DNA from: Schoenoplectus triqueter | Taxonomy: Eukaryota > Streptophyta > Magnoliopsida > Poales > Cyperaceae | Assembly: GCA_964058805.1 (NCBI GenBank) | Contig: CAXKVV010001915.1 | Span: 1-22,859, forward strand | DNA length: 22,859 bases | Reading direction: 5' to 3' | Part shown: positions 1-10,129 of the stretch, one piece after another | Numbering within the stretch: the first letter of the stretch is position 1 | How the letters are laid out: every line of letters starts with the position of its first letter | Made by a program: the position numbers and the translations under genes | Notes under the pieces: generated by a model | Told to the model about the DNA's origin: nothing | The model's database searches: none | Seen by the model: only the letters and a program-made list of their open reading frames with translations

Positions 1-125
1 TCAACTCATTAGCTTAACGAGTCGAGCTGGCTCGTTAACTACTTCTGAGCCAAAAATATTAGCTCGTGATAGGCTCATTAAAATAATAAGCCATGCTAAG
101 CTAGCTTGTTAAAAGATCGTTTAAT
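1..125. repeat. Degenerate dispersed repeat edge with GAGCTCG/TTAACGAG-type motifs
   Basis: The first 125 bases hold many variants of the words TTAACGAG, CGAGCTGG, GGCTCGTTAA and AGCTCGTG in both orientations, followed by AAAATATTAGCTCG-like sequence. Such clusters of AGCTCG and TTAACGAG words are common at the ends of non-autonomous plant DNA transposons, which is the basis of the call. The element is cut by the window edge, so neither terminal repeats nor a target duplication can be seen, and class assignment is a guess. Confidence 0.4.
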
Positions 126-895
126 AGTCGATAATATTTAACAAAAAACTTTATGTAAAAATTAACGAGAACATATAGAAATATGTTTTTACACATATTT
201 CATATATAACTTTATACATATCATAATATAACTTATATAATATACTATTTTTTTTCTTTTTTGGCCCACAATAATAAAATCAAATACATATTTCTTACAT
301 AGGAGTTTCTTACAAATAATCAGTCAATGCAGGTTGAAAATAAATTCAGTATTATTCAATTTACTTACTAAAAAGCATACTACCCTGTTTGTGTGAACAA
401 ACTGATGGATTTGCAATTGGTTTTTCCTTGAACAGTTATGCCAGGACTTGGGATCCTTTAATTATGATGGAATACATATGGTGTGAATTATTGCATACAA
501 ATTGGTGATGCCTTTGAAGGGATCATATTATTTTTCTTTTGACATTCCACATGCCTGTGGACTAAAACATGATTAATTATAATCTAAAGTCTAAAAGAGT
601 AACTCTTTTGGATTTTCTGTCATAATATGCTGGCCCTCGCAGCAAGCAAGAATATCACCTATTGTCAATAATTAATTGAAAAAAACAGTAAAATAAATGA
701 CACGCTATATTATATATCAACAGCTAGGTAAATCATAGGGCTATTGTAGGTTGCTGGATAATTAAGAGAGCAACCGAGTACATAGAAAATGGAGGAAAAT
801 GAAAGAACAACGAGCATCTTTCTTAATCATCCAAAAAGAAAAAAAAGGAAACAAAAAACTCCTAGCATGCTATTAAAGAACATAAAATTATTAAT
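126..895. other. AT-rich spacer, 3' flank of the minus-strand gene
   Basis: This stretch lies downstream of the stop codon of the minus-strand gene and should contain its 3' untranslated region and polyadenylation site. I see no canonical AATAAA on the minus strand close to the stop, and plant genes often lack one. No coding region or repeat with clear boundaries was found. Confidence 0.5.
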
Positions 896-1739
896 CTATA
901 ATAGAAATTCCATGAATCTGAGCCACGGAATGCTAGTCTTGGATGCCTTCCCAGCTTGATTGGAACATGAAGCAGGAGATGTGGCCCCATTTGCAGTGAG
1001 AGAATCCGAGACAACTGGTTCTTTCGGACAGAGAAAGAAATTCCTTGAACCGAGTCCAAGTAACTTCTCATTAGGATTCAAACCTATAACGTACAAAAAT
1101 ACTCAATTATTACAAGATAATTATAAAGACCAAACCTCAATTTTTAAGAAATTGTCACTCCTCAATTAATCAATTATTAATTAATTGTCAAGATTGCATG
1201 ATAATAGTAAAACTTAACAGAATTGGTAGCAAATAACAGATGGTGGATACATTGCACGCGTGCACCAAACTAACATGTGAAAATCGGTACTTACGTTCAA
1301 GGCTAAATTGGGAATAATGGAGGCCGTAGGTGGAGGGATCAACCGAAGCCAGTTGTGGCCTTCTCCCTTCCTTGACATACTGTCGAAGCACGATTGCGAC
1401 CAGATCAGCCACGCTCCACTCGGCGAATGCCATGACCTGAAGCGGCCACATGCTCCTTTGCACTGTCACATTCAGCAAAACTTTTGCTGGCGTCTTTCTC
1501 ACCGGCTCATCTGCATAGCCGCTTGCACCTCTACCGGCCACAAGGGCGCTCCTATCTCTAATTGGTTTCTCAGCAGATGAGCCACATGTCCTACCAGAGA
1601 GCAAGTCGGGATGTGTCCTCGGTCGCCGCAGCTGCCGCTGGTCCGGAGGCACTATCTTACCATGGAATGAAGCTGATCTCTGTGGGTTTGTTGTCTTGTT
1701 TGCCATGCCATTTCGGTTTGATGACTTCGTCGGAGACAT
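896..1739 (-). CDS. At4g22758-like protein (probable DUF7054 domain), two exons, 210 aa
   Basis: The CDS joins exon 1 (1739 down to 1295, 445 nt) and exon 2 (1083 down to 896, 188 nt). The intron lies in phase 1, and the joined frame is 633 nt including a TAG stop. The donor is GAAC|GTAAGT and the acceptor TTATAG|GTTTGAATCC, so a codon is split to give arginine 149. Residues 1-85 are basic and low-complexity, with RSASFHGK at 21-28 and RPRTHPDLLSGR at 39-50. The conserved domain spans about 86-169: KVLLNVTVQRS (86-96), LRQYVKEGRRP (118-128), LHYSQFSLERL (140-150), EKLLGLGSRNFFLCPK (154-169). The tail ends PWLRFMEFLL. This order of motifs and the tail match the plant At4g22758-like family, whose function is unknown to me. 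The VTVQRS strand followed by a helix-like segment resembles a ubiquitin-type beta-grasp, but that is inference. No signal peptide or membrane segment is visible. I chose the ATG at 1739 because the residues upstream look like translated leader, although an in-frame ATG at 1937 would add 66 residues. Confidence 0.85.
1084..1294 (-). other. Intron of the At4g22758-like gene
   Basis: This 211-nt intron on the minus strand starts with GTAAGT and ends with GTTATAG. It is AT-rich, unlike the exons. Removing it restores the family motif across the junction (FSLER followed by LNPNEKLLGLGS). Reading straight through instead leaves the conserved domain and soon meets a stop at 1188. Confidence 0.85.
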
Positions 1740-2260
1740 GTTAAGTAGCTTTTCTGGTACAGTATAAATACTTTTGCACCTGAAAACTATAAAAAACTTT
1801 TCAAGGGAAAGAAAGCCTGAGTTGGAATCTGCAGCAGCAGAGGAGGCGTGGAGAGGAGAAGGCAGCAATTGACGGTGCAAGAGAGCGGCCGGCTGTGCTT
1901 CGACCTTGTAGCATAGACAATCTAGTGCTTGTAACAAGAATTGTCATAATCAATCAAGAAAAACAAGAACTTGCCAGCGAATCTGAGAGCCAAAAAGATG
2001 GCGTATTTTAATGTCAATTGTGGGTTGGGGATTGGAAATGGGTTGTGGTGAAGAGAGAAAAGAAGGTAATGTGCTCTTTTATGCAAGGGAGAGGTAGATA
2101 GGGATGTATTTGCTGACGGGGCAAAGAAACTAAAACAAAGGCCAGGATTAAAAGGTGGAAAGCTCCAAATATAGTGCTAGATAATTAAAGGCGGCCTCCA
2201 ATAATTAGAAGCTCATCCTTATTAGTATTTTCGAGAAATTAATTATATTTATAGAGAATT
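1740..2260 (-). promoter_or_regulatory. Putative leader and core promoter of the At4g22758-like gene
   Basis: Upstream of the chosen ATG, the minus strand holds a GC-richer, CT-rich tract (about 1800-2060) of the kind seen in plant 5' leaders. Two TATA-like sites are candidates: GCATAAAAG at 2076-2084, about 30 bases upstream of a CT-rich stretch, and TATAAATA at 2246-2253. Minus-strand sequence just upstream of the ATG (TTTTTTATAGTTTTCAG, ending near 1780) looks like an intron 3' end, so a leader intron is possible. The transcription start is not determined. Confidence 0.35.
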
Positions 2261-3030
2261 TTCAAGAAAAGTCTACATGCATCCGCCCTAGTTTGTGGCA
2301 ATTTTAGGAAATTGGAAATTGTTATGGAACTACCTCTGTTTTTAGGGAGCTCTCAGCTCTCTGTTGTATTTTTCCCTGAAAAGGTAGATTAATCCAAAAA
2401 TAACCTACATTTCATATAGGTTATGCTGGAATAATTTTGCTTCTACAAATTCAAGCTGTGCAATCGAAGTTTCTATTTAACAAACCAGATGAAATCCTCA
2501 CAATTTTATTTTTAGGGAATCATTGTGCACTTGTCATTTTAACAATTTTGAGAATCTTGAAAGTAAAAAAAAATTGAAACCTAACATTAAATAATGTTAC
2601 ATATATATTATCGACCTATCGTGTAATGAGATTTGATACATGTTTGACTGTATATTAATTATCTTAATATTTCAATGGTCCCAAATCAGCAATTGTTTTG
2701 CATCATAAAACAATTCTTAAACTGCATTATATTTGATTATTTGGACTACATATATGTCTAGTAACATATATAAAGTTATTTAAATTAAAATTAAGTTTTA
2801 AATAATTGGCAAATTTAACAATACATCCCCTCTTTTTATTCTTCTCATGACCGAATTGCCATGTCATATACAAAATAAATGTTTGCAAAAAGCTAAATTT
2901 GATATGACATTATATTTACTATTATCAAATTTCTAAAAATAACAAAAATATTTTAAAATTAAAAATTTGGAAGTTCAAAAGTCGAATAATAAAAAAGTTC
3001 AAGAAGGTTTTTTTTAAATAAAATCATACA
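2261..3030. other. AT-rich intergenic DNA, no feature recognised
   Basis: I see only AT-rich sequence with short homopolymer runs. No open frame resembles a known protein, and no inverted repeat with flanking duplication was found. Confidence 0.5.
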
Positions 3031-3160
3031 TATAATTGATCTAATACGACCAACCGCAAAATAAAAGAAAGACCGAAGGCGCAAAGGGGTTGTAATTTAT
3101 CTAATGCGACTAACAGCGAAAATAAAAGAAAAAAAAAAGAAAATAGAGACTGAAGGTGCT
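3031..3160 (+). repeat. Two-copy direct repeat, period about 60 bp
   Basis: The block ATCTAATRCGACYAACMGC followed by AAATAAAAGAAA and GACYGAAGGYGC occurs at about 3031-3082 and again at about 3091-3159. The second copy is longer because of an A-rich run in its middle. The two copies are diverged, so this is an old tandem duplication. Confidence 0.6.
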
Positions 3161-4580
3161 AGCACGTTCTAAAATTGATCACGACAAAAATGTATTTGTC
3201 CTCAAAACTCTCTCTACCTGCCTTGCTTAAAATAAAAATAAAAAAATACTTGAAATAGCTGTCCTTCTTCATCTTCTCAGATTTGAAATAGATGGTAAAA
3301 GAAAAAAGAGCATCAACGTTTGATTTTGAAAATTTGAAAATTTAGTTTCAAATCAATTGTTATGATAATATTAAAAAAATCGGTAGTAACTCGTCACTTC
3401 AAAAGTAGACATTTGAGAAACCAGGGTAAAATATTATAACATCAAGTTTGTGAAAACTCTAGCTTTAAAAAAAAAATGTCTGTAAATTGTACAATGAGCC
3501 AATGAGGAGTCAAGAATTGATGCGGTGCTCCCAATTTGGCAAGAGCATTGTTTTGACGATTAAGGCATATTGCAAGGCCTCTTCCACAAAATTTCCCTAA
3601 CAATAAGTGGAGATGTGTTGATGTGAGGTAGATATTATCATATTACTCCAAGTTGGAGAAGTGGATGAGGTATTGAGGTGACGATGACACTCCGAAATAG
3701 ATACAGTGCGAAATTTTGAGGAATCCAACTTGAAATCTTGTACATAATTGAGATTTGATATCATAGATTCATGCACCCCAAACGCCAATAGACCAAATTG
3801 TGTGGCCGACGCTCGGCTATCTCGTTGGGAATTGTTTTTGGATTCTCTGCGTCATTCAAAAGAGTGGGACTCTGTATCGTCATTCTCTGTAATTTGTTAT
3901 TTATTTATTCTCACTTGAGTTTCTTGTCCACAGGAGCTTTCGACATCTTTTGTTGTCATTTTAAATTGTATTATTTGGAATGAATGTATGATAGACATGT
4001 GACATTAAAGCCTACACCTCTTACATCCCTCATGTTAGGAACCTAACATTAAAAATGGGATAAACAAGGAGACTTTGGACCGCCTAATCATCGATCTTAA
4101 ATTCTTAATTATATTCCACAAAAATTATTAAGACTTCTATCTTTCAAACATATCACCCTTCTTCACCATTAATTTTGTTTAAATATTTTCATCTACTTAA
4201 ATCCAATAGATCATATGTAGTTTTTCTCTCTCCAAATTTAAAATAGCTGGATATGATATACTTCAGGTGAAATTTAAGAAATTTATTTTTTAGTATTAAA
4301 TTTTAAAAAAATTCAAGATTAATTTATTATTATGTACATCTTTAGTATTTTAAAAATTTATATTCAATTTTTTTCTTAATGTGAAATTTTTATTTTTTAT
4401 ATTATTAATTATTTAAATGAGAACTATTTTGTTGGATGAATCCTAAATTACAACTCTAATTTAGATAAAGACACTACCTAAATTTAGGTTTCGATTTGTT
4501 CGCTTCTATATATCTCCAATTTTTTTTTGGCCTGGGAAATATGAGATTTGTAACGTCTATCTTGAGATATAGAAATATGA
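3161..4580. other. Intergenic DNA, no gene recognised
   Basis: Short open frames around 3597-3788 (minus) and 3798-3983 (plus) have no recognisable motif and no intron or promoter context. A palindrome ATGTTAGGAACCTAACAT is at 4032-4049, with 8-bp arms around AA. GGCAAGAGCATTG at 3538-3550 pairs in inverted orientation with GGATTGCTCTTGC at 4604-4616, which might mark a decayed 1.1-kb transposon, but no target duplication is visible. Confidence 0.4.
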
Positions 4581-4594
4581 GGGGGGGGGGGGGG
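4581..4594. repeat. G14 homopolymer run
   Basis: Fourteen consecutive G residues stand in otherwise AT-rich DNA. Runs of this kind are prone to length change and to sequencing error. Confidence 0.8.
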
Positions 4595-4619
4595 ATCCCA
4601 TTTGGATTGCTCTTGCACA

Positions 4620-6050
4620 AAAAAATTACATATAATTTCCATTAACAATATTGAAAATTTTTAGTGGGGTACATATGTGCCATTTTGTGGCAAATTTATT
4701 TTTTATATATTATTCAAAATAAAAATAGATGCCTTTTTTTCAATCATTTATATAGAATGTCTATGAAATTTGGATAAATTAATTAAAGATGTTTGGCATA
4801 TCAAATAATTTAAATAGTTATGGAATTTTAATAGCTTTATGAATAGCGATCAATAGAAATGGGATGTTTGCTAAGGTTTTCAGTATTTAATGATTAGAAA
4901 CTAAAAATATTCATAACATGTGGTTAGGAATGAAATTTGTTAAAAATAACGTAATAAAATTAACTTAGAAAATTTAATATATAAAATCATACAAATATAC
5001 TTATCGCTTACCAGTCGAAAACTGATCTGGGAAGATTAATTAAAAAAAAACAGCATTTATAGAAGAGAGATGAGCGATGTATTAAATCAAGTGCCTTTGA
5101 TATAGGACTCTTCTACATGTTGGTACGCCTTTGATAAAAAATACTGTTATCAGTTCCCAGTTTACTATGTTGTAAGTTTTTTGAAATAACTTTGTGTTGT
5201 GACCGTAGATAAGTTTTGCAACTCTTCCCTGATCATTACAAATTTATTGAACCATATTCACTATTATCTCCATACAATGGTTATGATGGTTTATTAGTTC
5301 CAGAACAACATGCAAAGTAAGTTTTCAAATCTTAATTATCTTCATTGTTGATTTAATGTATTCCTCTGATAATTGACTTAAACCTTTTCTAAAATAATCT
5401 AAATATTCTCATTTCTTTGTCTCCATAGACCATACCGAAATTTCAACAATAATAGATGTGCATTTCAATTGAAATGAATGCACGCGTAACGCTAATTATA
5501 AAATACATAATTTAACTTTATATGTTCATACTTACGGGCTTGCTCTAAAAAAACAAAAAAGGAAAACGTTGTTTAAATATTAATTCATGACACCTTCCTG
5601 TAGATTTAACATAGCATATATTCATGACAAGTTACATCGTTTTTACAAGAACGTTCATCTACGAAGAATTTAGGAGGGAAATATACTGCTCTTCACTGAA
5701 AATATCAGTGTCTTGCTTTGTCTCATCTTGCCCATTAAACATTTTTAGTGATTTAATTTTGTGCTTTTCAATGATGAGATGAAGAAGAGGAGGAGATCAT
5801 GCTTTTTATAGTGAAGAGCAATAGATTTTCACTCAAAAACTTATGAGAATAAGTTTTTAATTTAGTGGTATGAATAATGTTTTCAATGTAAATGATAATT
5901 TGTTTAAAATTCAGACAAGAGTTCTTTATAAATATTTGAAGTTGAGTAGAGACTCTCATTTTTATAATTAATAAACGAAAAATCTTGATAGAAATTTATG
6001 ACAACATGGCCTACAACTAAAAATGGCTATCATTATTAATTTTTATGTTG
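4620..6050. other. AT-rich intergenic DNA, no feature recognised
   Basis: I found no protein-like frame, RNA gene or bounded repeat here. The 63-codon minus-strand frame at 5768-5959 is a low-complexity chance frame ending in an encoded serine run. Confidence 0.5.
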
Positions 6051-6059
6051 TGTTGAGAG

Positions 6060-6441
6060 TAGGGGCGTAAATTATTGATCCGATCCGACTCAAAAATAAA
6101 TGGGTCGGGTATGGGTTTAATTTTTTTGGCTCGAATCGGGTCGGGTCGGGTTCAGGTTAACCCGATCTGACCCGATTAATTATGTTTTTTGAAGTAATTT
6201 TGTGATTTAGTATTAATTAAAACTTAAATATATATTCATTATATACTAATTAAGATTAATTATAAATTAATCAATATTTTATTACTTGAAATTATATAAA
6301 AATAATTAATTATTTTATACAGGTCGGGTCGGGTATGGGTCAAGATTTTTTGACCCGAATTTAATCGGGTTGGGTTCGGATCGGGTCAAAAAAATAATAA
6401 AATAATGTGACCCGACCCGACCCGACCCATTGACACCCCTA
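6060..6441 (+). mobile_element. Non-autonomous hAT-like element, copy 1, with GGGTC/GACCC pentamer arrays
   Basis: The element is 382 bp and runs from TAGGGGCGTAAATTATTG to CCCATTGACACCCCTA. The ends are inverted and match the TAGGGGTGTCAA type common among plant hAT elements. The 8-bp sequence GTTGAGAG flanks it perfectly at 6052-6059 and 6442-6449, the duplication length typical of hAT insertions. Subterminal arrays of GGGTC are on the left and GACCC on the right. The centre is AT-rich and non-coding, so movement would need a transposase from elsewhere. A closely similar copy in the same orientation is at 8403-8799. Confidence 0.9.
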
Positions 6442-6448
6442 GTTGAGA

Positions 6449-6804
6449 GGGATGCTTTGACAATGAGTTATTCCGATAATTTTGACAATGAACTTTTAAA
6501 TAAATATAAAAATCTTGAAAATGGAAAAAACATCATAGATATATTTTTTACTCATAAATTGGTAGTGTTCTAAATTTCATTATCGTTTGATAGTCCATCA
6601 AAGACCATCAAAATTTTATATAATTTGCAACAGTTTTAAATTTAATAGTATTTGATGAACTATCAAATGATAATGTAATTGCATAAAATTTGAAATACTA
6701 TCAATATATAAGTAAAATAATGTATTAATATTTTTTTTTTCCAATTTTTTGATATTTATTGAAAAACTAGATTGTCAAAATAACCCATTGCCAAGGATCG
6801 CTCC
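6449..6804. mobile_element. Foldback-type MITE abutting the hAT-like element
   Basis: The left end reads GGATGCTTTGACAATGAGTT and the right end, inverted, reads GAGCGATCCTTGGCAATGGG. The arms continue with TATT..GACAAT on both sides. Inner pairs such as CAAAGACCATCAAAATTTTA against ATAAAATTTGAAATACTATC extend the fold. The left end sits directly against the target duplication of the hAT-like element, so that element inserted at or just inside the MITE edge and hides the MITE's own duplication. A truncated relative is at 19106-19345. There is no coding capacity. Confidence 0.6.
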
Positions 6805-7324
6805 TCTTATTTATTTTTCATGTGATCTCGTTGGCACACATTGAGAACTTATTTTAAACAATCAAATTATGGACGAACTTATTGCGTATGTATAGGAGAA
6901 TAATATATATTAAACCTTCCCATTAAAATCTGACAGAAGTACAAAATTCAATCATAGAGCTTATTTTTTTTATGATTCAGTAAGAACCCATTGGCTCCGA
7001 ATGATAACAGAATCAAAATAATCAAATTGTGGAGCGTGGACGAACATATTGCTTTTCCCAAAAAAAGCACTGACAGAAATTTGTTGAATTGAGAGGCATT
7101 AATTGTACAAAAATTACAGATCTAGGTTGTACAACAACTTGTTCTGATTTCATAATAACCCGTTTTTGGATCAAGACAATTAAAACGATGATTTGTCTAA
7201 TATAATTGTAACCTTTCGTCTTGTCAACAATTCGGTGCCTTTTTATTCCTTTCATTTGCAATTAATCCCGAGCTAGTTAATCTTCTCTTCCTTCTGCAAT
7301 GATAGGGATTAAATGAAAGAGTTG
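6805..7324. other. AT-rich intergenic DNA, no feature recognised
   Basis: The 79-codon minus-strand frame at 7022-7261 has no recognisable motif, and I treat it as chance. No bounded repeat was found. Confidence 0.5.
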
Positions 7325-7332
7325 TATTGAAC

Positions 7333-7650
7333 ATAGTAACAAGATTCGTGAATTACTCTTGAATAATTCGTTTTTCATCCATAGCCGGATGTTTCACGAA
7401 TAATTCGTCAGTTTAATATACAATGCGTTTTTTTAGTCAAAAAAATATTTTATTCGCGAATTATTCATCAAAAAAACATATTATATATTATTTTATAGTT
7501 TTTAATATATTTTTAATATTTCATCATTATAATATATATTTTATTTATATTATATGAAACGAACTATTCTCAAATTATATCTGTATTATATTCAAACGTC
7601 AAATTTTTTATCTTGCCGAAAGTTTCTCGAATCACGGACTTGTTACTATA
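7333..7650. mobile_element. Non-autonomous TIR element (hAT-like), ends ATAGTAACAAG
   Basis: The ends ATAGTAACAAGATTCGTGA and TCACGGACTTGTTACTATA are inverted copies. The flanks TATTGAAC (7325-7332) and TATTGAAT (7651-7658) match in 7 of 8 positions, as expected of an old hAT-type target duplication. The left half also repeats the words GAATTATTCG and CGAATAATTCG in both orientations. The interior is AT-rich and non-coding. The superfamily is inferred only from duplication length and end sequence. Confidence 0.65.
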
Positions 7651-7679
7651 TATTGAATGCTAACAGATACGAACCACAA

Positions 7680-8075
7680 CAAATAATAGCAGTATGATGA
7701 ATGTATGATCCATGTGTAGAGGAGGATACATGAGCGCGAGCGTACGTAGGACGCCAACGCTTGCCTTCGCTTGTGGAATACCTCATTTGCGTAGCCAGTT
7801 GGGGGGCAGGTGACGCCAGCGTAAACCTCTGTTTCCTCTGGGGTCCTCCACTGTATACACGAACAACAATTCTACGAAAATATTTTTTATGTCAAGAGTT
7901 TTTAAAGGATAATCTCAACGGCCGTGAGAAAATTTAAATATAAATTTTAATATATGAGAGATTTATTGTTGTTAAATCATGATCATTGATATTTGATGGA
8001 TCAGATCAAAAATACTTCACCGGAGAGTTTTTTTGCTCTCCAAAAATGTCGTTCACCGTATACACAAGCTGCTCT
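7680..8075. other. GC-richer patch with a possible 0.2-kb insertion
   Basis: About 7725-7850 is clearly GC-richer than its surroundings. CCACTGTATACACGAAC near 7848-7864 recurs as TTCACCGTATACACAAGC near 8052-8069, bracketing about 190 bp of AT-rich DNA. The pair could be a long target duplication around a short insertion. A hairpin GGAGAGTTTTTTTGCTCTCC lies near the right side at about 8023-8042. No protein-like frame was found. Confidence 0.3.
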
Positions 8076-8394
8076 GCCTCTTTGGATGTTGGAATTCTTT
8101 TCAAATTTCTTGAAATTGAAAGTAAATTTGTAACATATTTAACCGTAGAATTCTTTTAAATACTAAAGATGTATATAATAATAATAATAATTATTATTAA
8201 TATTATATATAATATAATTAAATACATGATAATTTATAAAGTATTATAAAAAGATTGGATCATTTTATTAAATTTCATCTTAACTATATTATACAAATTA
8301 CATTAAATGAGAAAAAAGAAAAAATATATATGAACTATTGAATTCAAATAGATGAAAATATTTAAACAAAATTATGGTGGAGAAATCTTGATGT
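8076..8394. other. AT-rich intergenic DNA with an (AAT)/(ATT) tract
   Basis: Imperfect (ATA)n followed by (ATT)n occurs at about 8174-8205. Nothing else was recognised. Confidence 0.5.
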
Positions 8395-8402
8395 GGTATA
8401 TG

Positions 8403-8799
8403 TAGGGGTGTCAATTATTGATCCGACCCGACTTGACATGACCTGAAGATAAATAGGTCGGGTTTGCATTTAATTTTTTTGACCCGAATTGGATCGGGTC
8501 GGGTTCGAGTCAACCCAACCCGATTAATTATATTTTTTGAAGTAATTTTGTGATTTAGTACTAATTAAAGTATAAATATACACTAATTATATACTAATTA
8601 AGATTAATTATAAATTAATTAATATTTTATTACTTAAAATTATATAAAAATAATTAATTAATTAATTTACACGAGTAGGGTCGGGTCGGGTATGAGTCAA
8701 ATTTTTTTGACACAAATTTAATCGTATCGGGTTCAAGTCGGATCAAGAAAAATAATAAAATAATGTGATCCGACCCGACTCGACCCATTGACACCCCTA
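8403..8799 (+). mobile_element. Non-autonomous hAT-like element, copy 2
   Basis: This 397-bp element runs from TAGGGGTGTCAATTATTG to CCCATTGACACCCCTA, with terminal inverted repeats of about 12-16 bp. Flanks GGTATATG (8395-8402) and GATATATG (8800-8807) match at 7 of 8 positions. GGGTC and GACCC pentamer arrays lie inside the ends. The whole length aligns by eye with the copy at 6060-6441, including the central block around GAAGTAATTTTGTGATTTAG. The terminal inverted repeat is better preserved here than at the left end of copy 1. Confidence 0.9.
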
Positions 8800-8807
8800 G
8801 ATATATG

Positions 8808-9480
8808 TAAGAGACTAAAAAACTTAACAGAAGTATACTTATACATAAATTCAATATGAAATCTTCTAAGAACTAATTTATATTTTGTACATTAATTCCG
8901 TAATTCTCTCTTCCTCAACAATTCAACAACCATACCAATGTATCCACAAAATTTAAATTGCTTATTCTAAGAGAAATTAATGTTAAAATTTACTAAAATG
9001 TTATATGGTAAATTTGGTGGACATCCCTAAATTTGTTTTTTTTTGTTGCAAATTAGTCATTTATGCTTGATTTGTCTGTTCATTGTAACTAAACTTTCTA
9101 TCCCGATTGAATTATTTTGGTTACAATTTTTCATAAACACTAACGAAATTGACATTACATATTGTTTATTATCATATTTGTATATCATAGCTGAGTACTT
9201 CAGATTCAAATTTTAATCCTCTCTCCTCTGTTGCCCTTCTCGCAATTTATTTCAATTGTTTAACGTTAATTAAGAATATTTGATATAATTAAATAATAAA
9301 TTATATATATTCTTTTAAAGTTGTAAATTTGAGGACGGCTCGTAATGTGACATAACTATACCGTGATCGGTGGGTATCTACTGAAAGAGGCAGATCCGAT
9401 AATGCTCCAAAAAGATAATATAGCTGTTGAATTATTATTGATAGAAAATTGTAATACGGTGCACCTCCTCTGTTTATCTG
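8808..9480. other. AT-rich intergenic DNA, no feature recognised
   Basis: I see no protein-like frame, bounded repeat or RNA gene in this stretch. Confidence 0.5.
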
Positions 9481-9588
9481 TGAATAATAAATTGTAGCTT
9501 GGTCGCCGAGATGGGACGCGGCGGAGAAGGGATAATAGAGGGGAAGGTGGGATCTGGGGCACCATATACCCTTTGTGATGACGTTACC

Positions 9589-10019
9589 CAGGGGCGGATG
9601 CACACTTGGCCAGGGGGTAGCGTACCCCCTGAATTTTGAAAAACAGTGATTTTCGGTAATACTTTCGGTAGTTTGTCTTCCCTGAAATTTTTTTTTGCCC
9701 CCTGGATTGTCTGATTAATTTTATTAAGAAAAAAATATTTAATATCATGTATAATGAAATAATTATGCAAAGATATCAAAATATAAAATTTTATAGACGA
9801 AAATTTTCTTCATCAACTTGATTATCTATTACTTTGAGCTTTATTTTATTGTTATTTTTAATATATAAAATGTTATTATTCTAATAAATTTTTTATTAGA
9901 TAAGAATATATATTAAATTATTATTATTTTATTTAGTACCCGATTAGTTAATGGATTTAAACCCGATAAGTTATTACAATCTGATATTTACCCCCTAACT
10001 AAAATCCTGCATCCGTCCA
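9589..10019 (+). mobile_element. Non-autonomous TIR DNA transposon (MULE- or hAT-like), copy A
   Basis: The element is 431 bp. It starts CAGGGGCGGATGCA and ends TGCATCCGTCCA, an inverted pair. The flanks TGACGTTACC (9579-9588) and TGACATTACC (10020-10029) differ at one position in ten, a duplication of about 9-10 bp that fits a Mutator-like element slightly better than hAT. A subterminal hairpin AGGGGGTAGCGTACCCCCT lies at 9612-9630. The interior is AT-rich and non-coding. A relative lies in the opposite orientation at 21948-22329. Confidence 0.75.
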
Positions 10020-10061
10020 TGACATTACCTACATATCTATGGTGATAACGATTAGCCGCTT

Positions 10062-10085
10062 GGTGCATGCCCACGTGGCAGGATG
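10062..10085 (+). promoter_or_regulatory. G-box motif (CCCACGTGGCAGG) in a GC-richer patch
   Basis: CCACGTGGC is a plant bZIP/bHLH G-box core. It lies in GC-richer DNA that, if the 431-bp transposon at 9589-10019 is removed, joins the GC-rich stretch 9490-9588. No gene start follows on either side within reach, so function is unproven. Confidence 0.3.
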
Positions 10086-10129
10086 GAGCGATTTTGCCAT
10101 TTCACCCTCCAATTAGTACCCGTAGTTGT

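Noticed and set aside
862..1169. Open frames on both strands overlapping exon 2 of the At4g22758-like gene
   Set aside because: They are shadows of the real exon in other frames. Only the minus-strand frame ending at 896 carries family motifs.
1308..1744. Plus-strand open frames opposite exon 1
   Set aside because: They are antisense to a well-supported exon and have no motif of their own.
3597..3983. Short frames of 63 and 61 codons as transposase remnants
   Set aside because: No conserved catalytic pattern or family motif was recognised.
3538..4616. Inverted GCAAGAGCA words as ends of a 1.1-kb transposon
   Set aside because: The match is only about nine bases, and no target duplication or transposase frame could be seen.
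9301..9779. Overlapping minus-strand frames of about 100 codons
   Set aside because: They run across the boundary of the inserted TIR element and show no protein-like motif.
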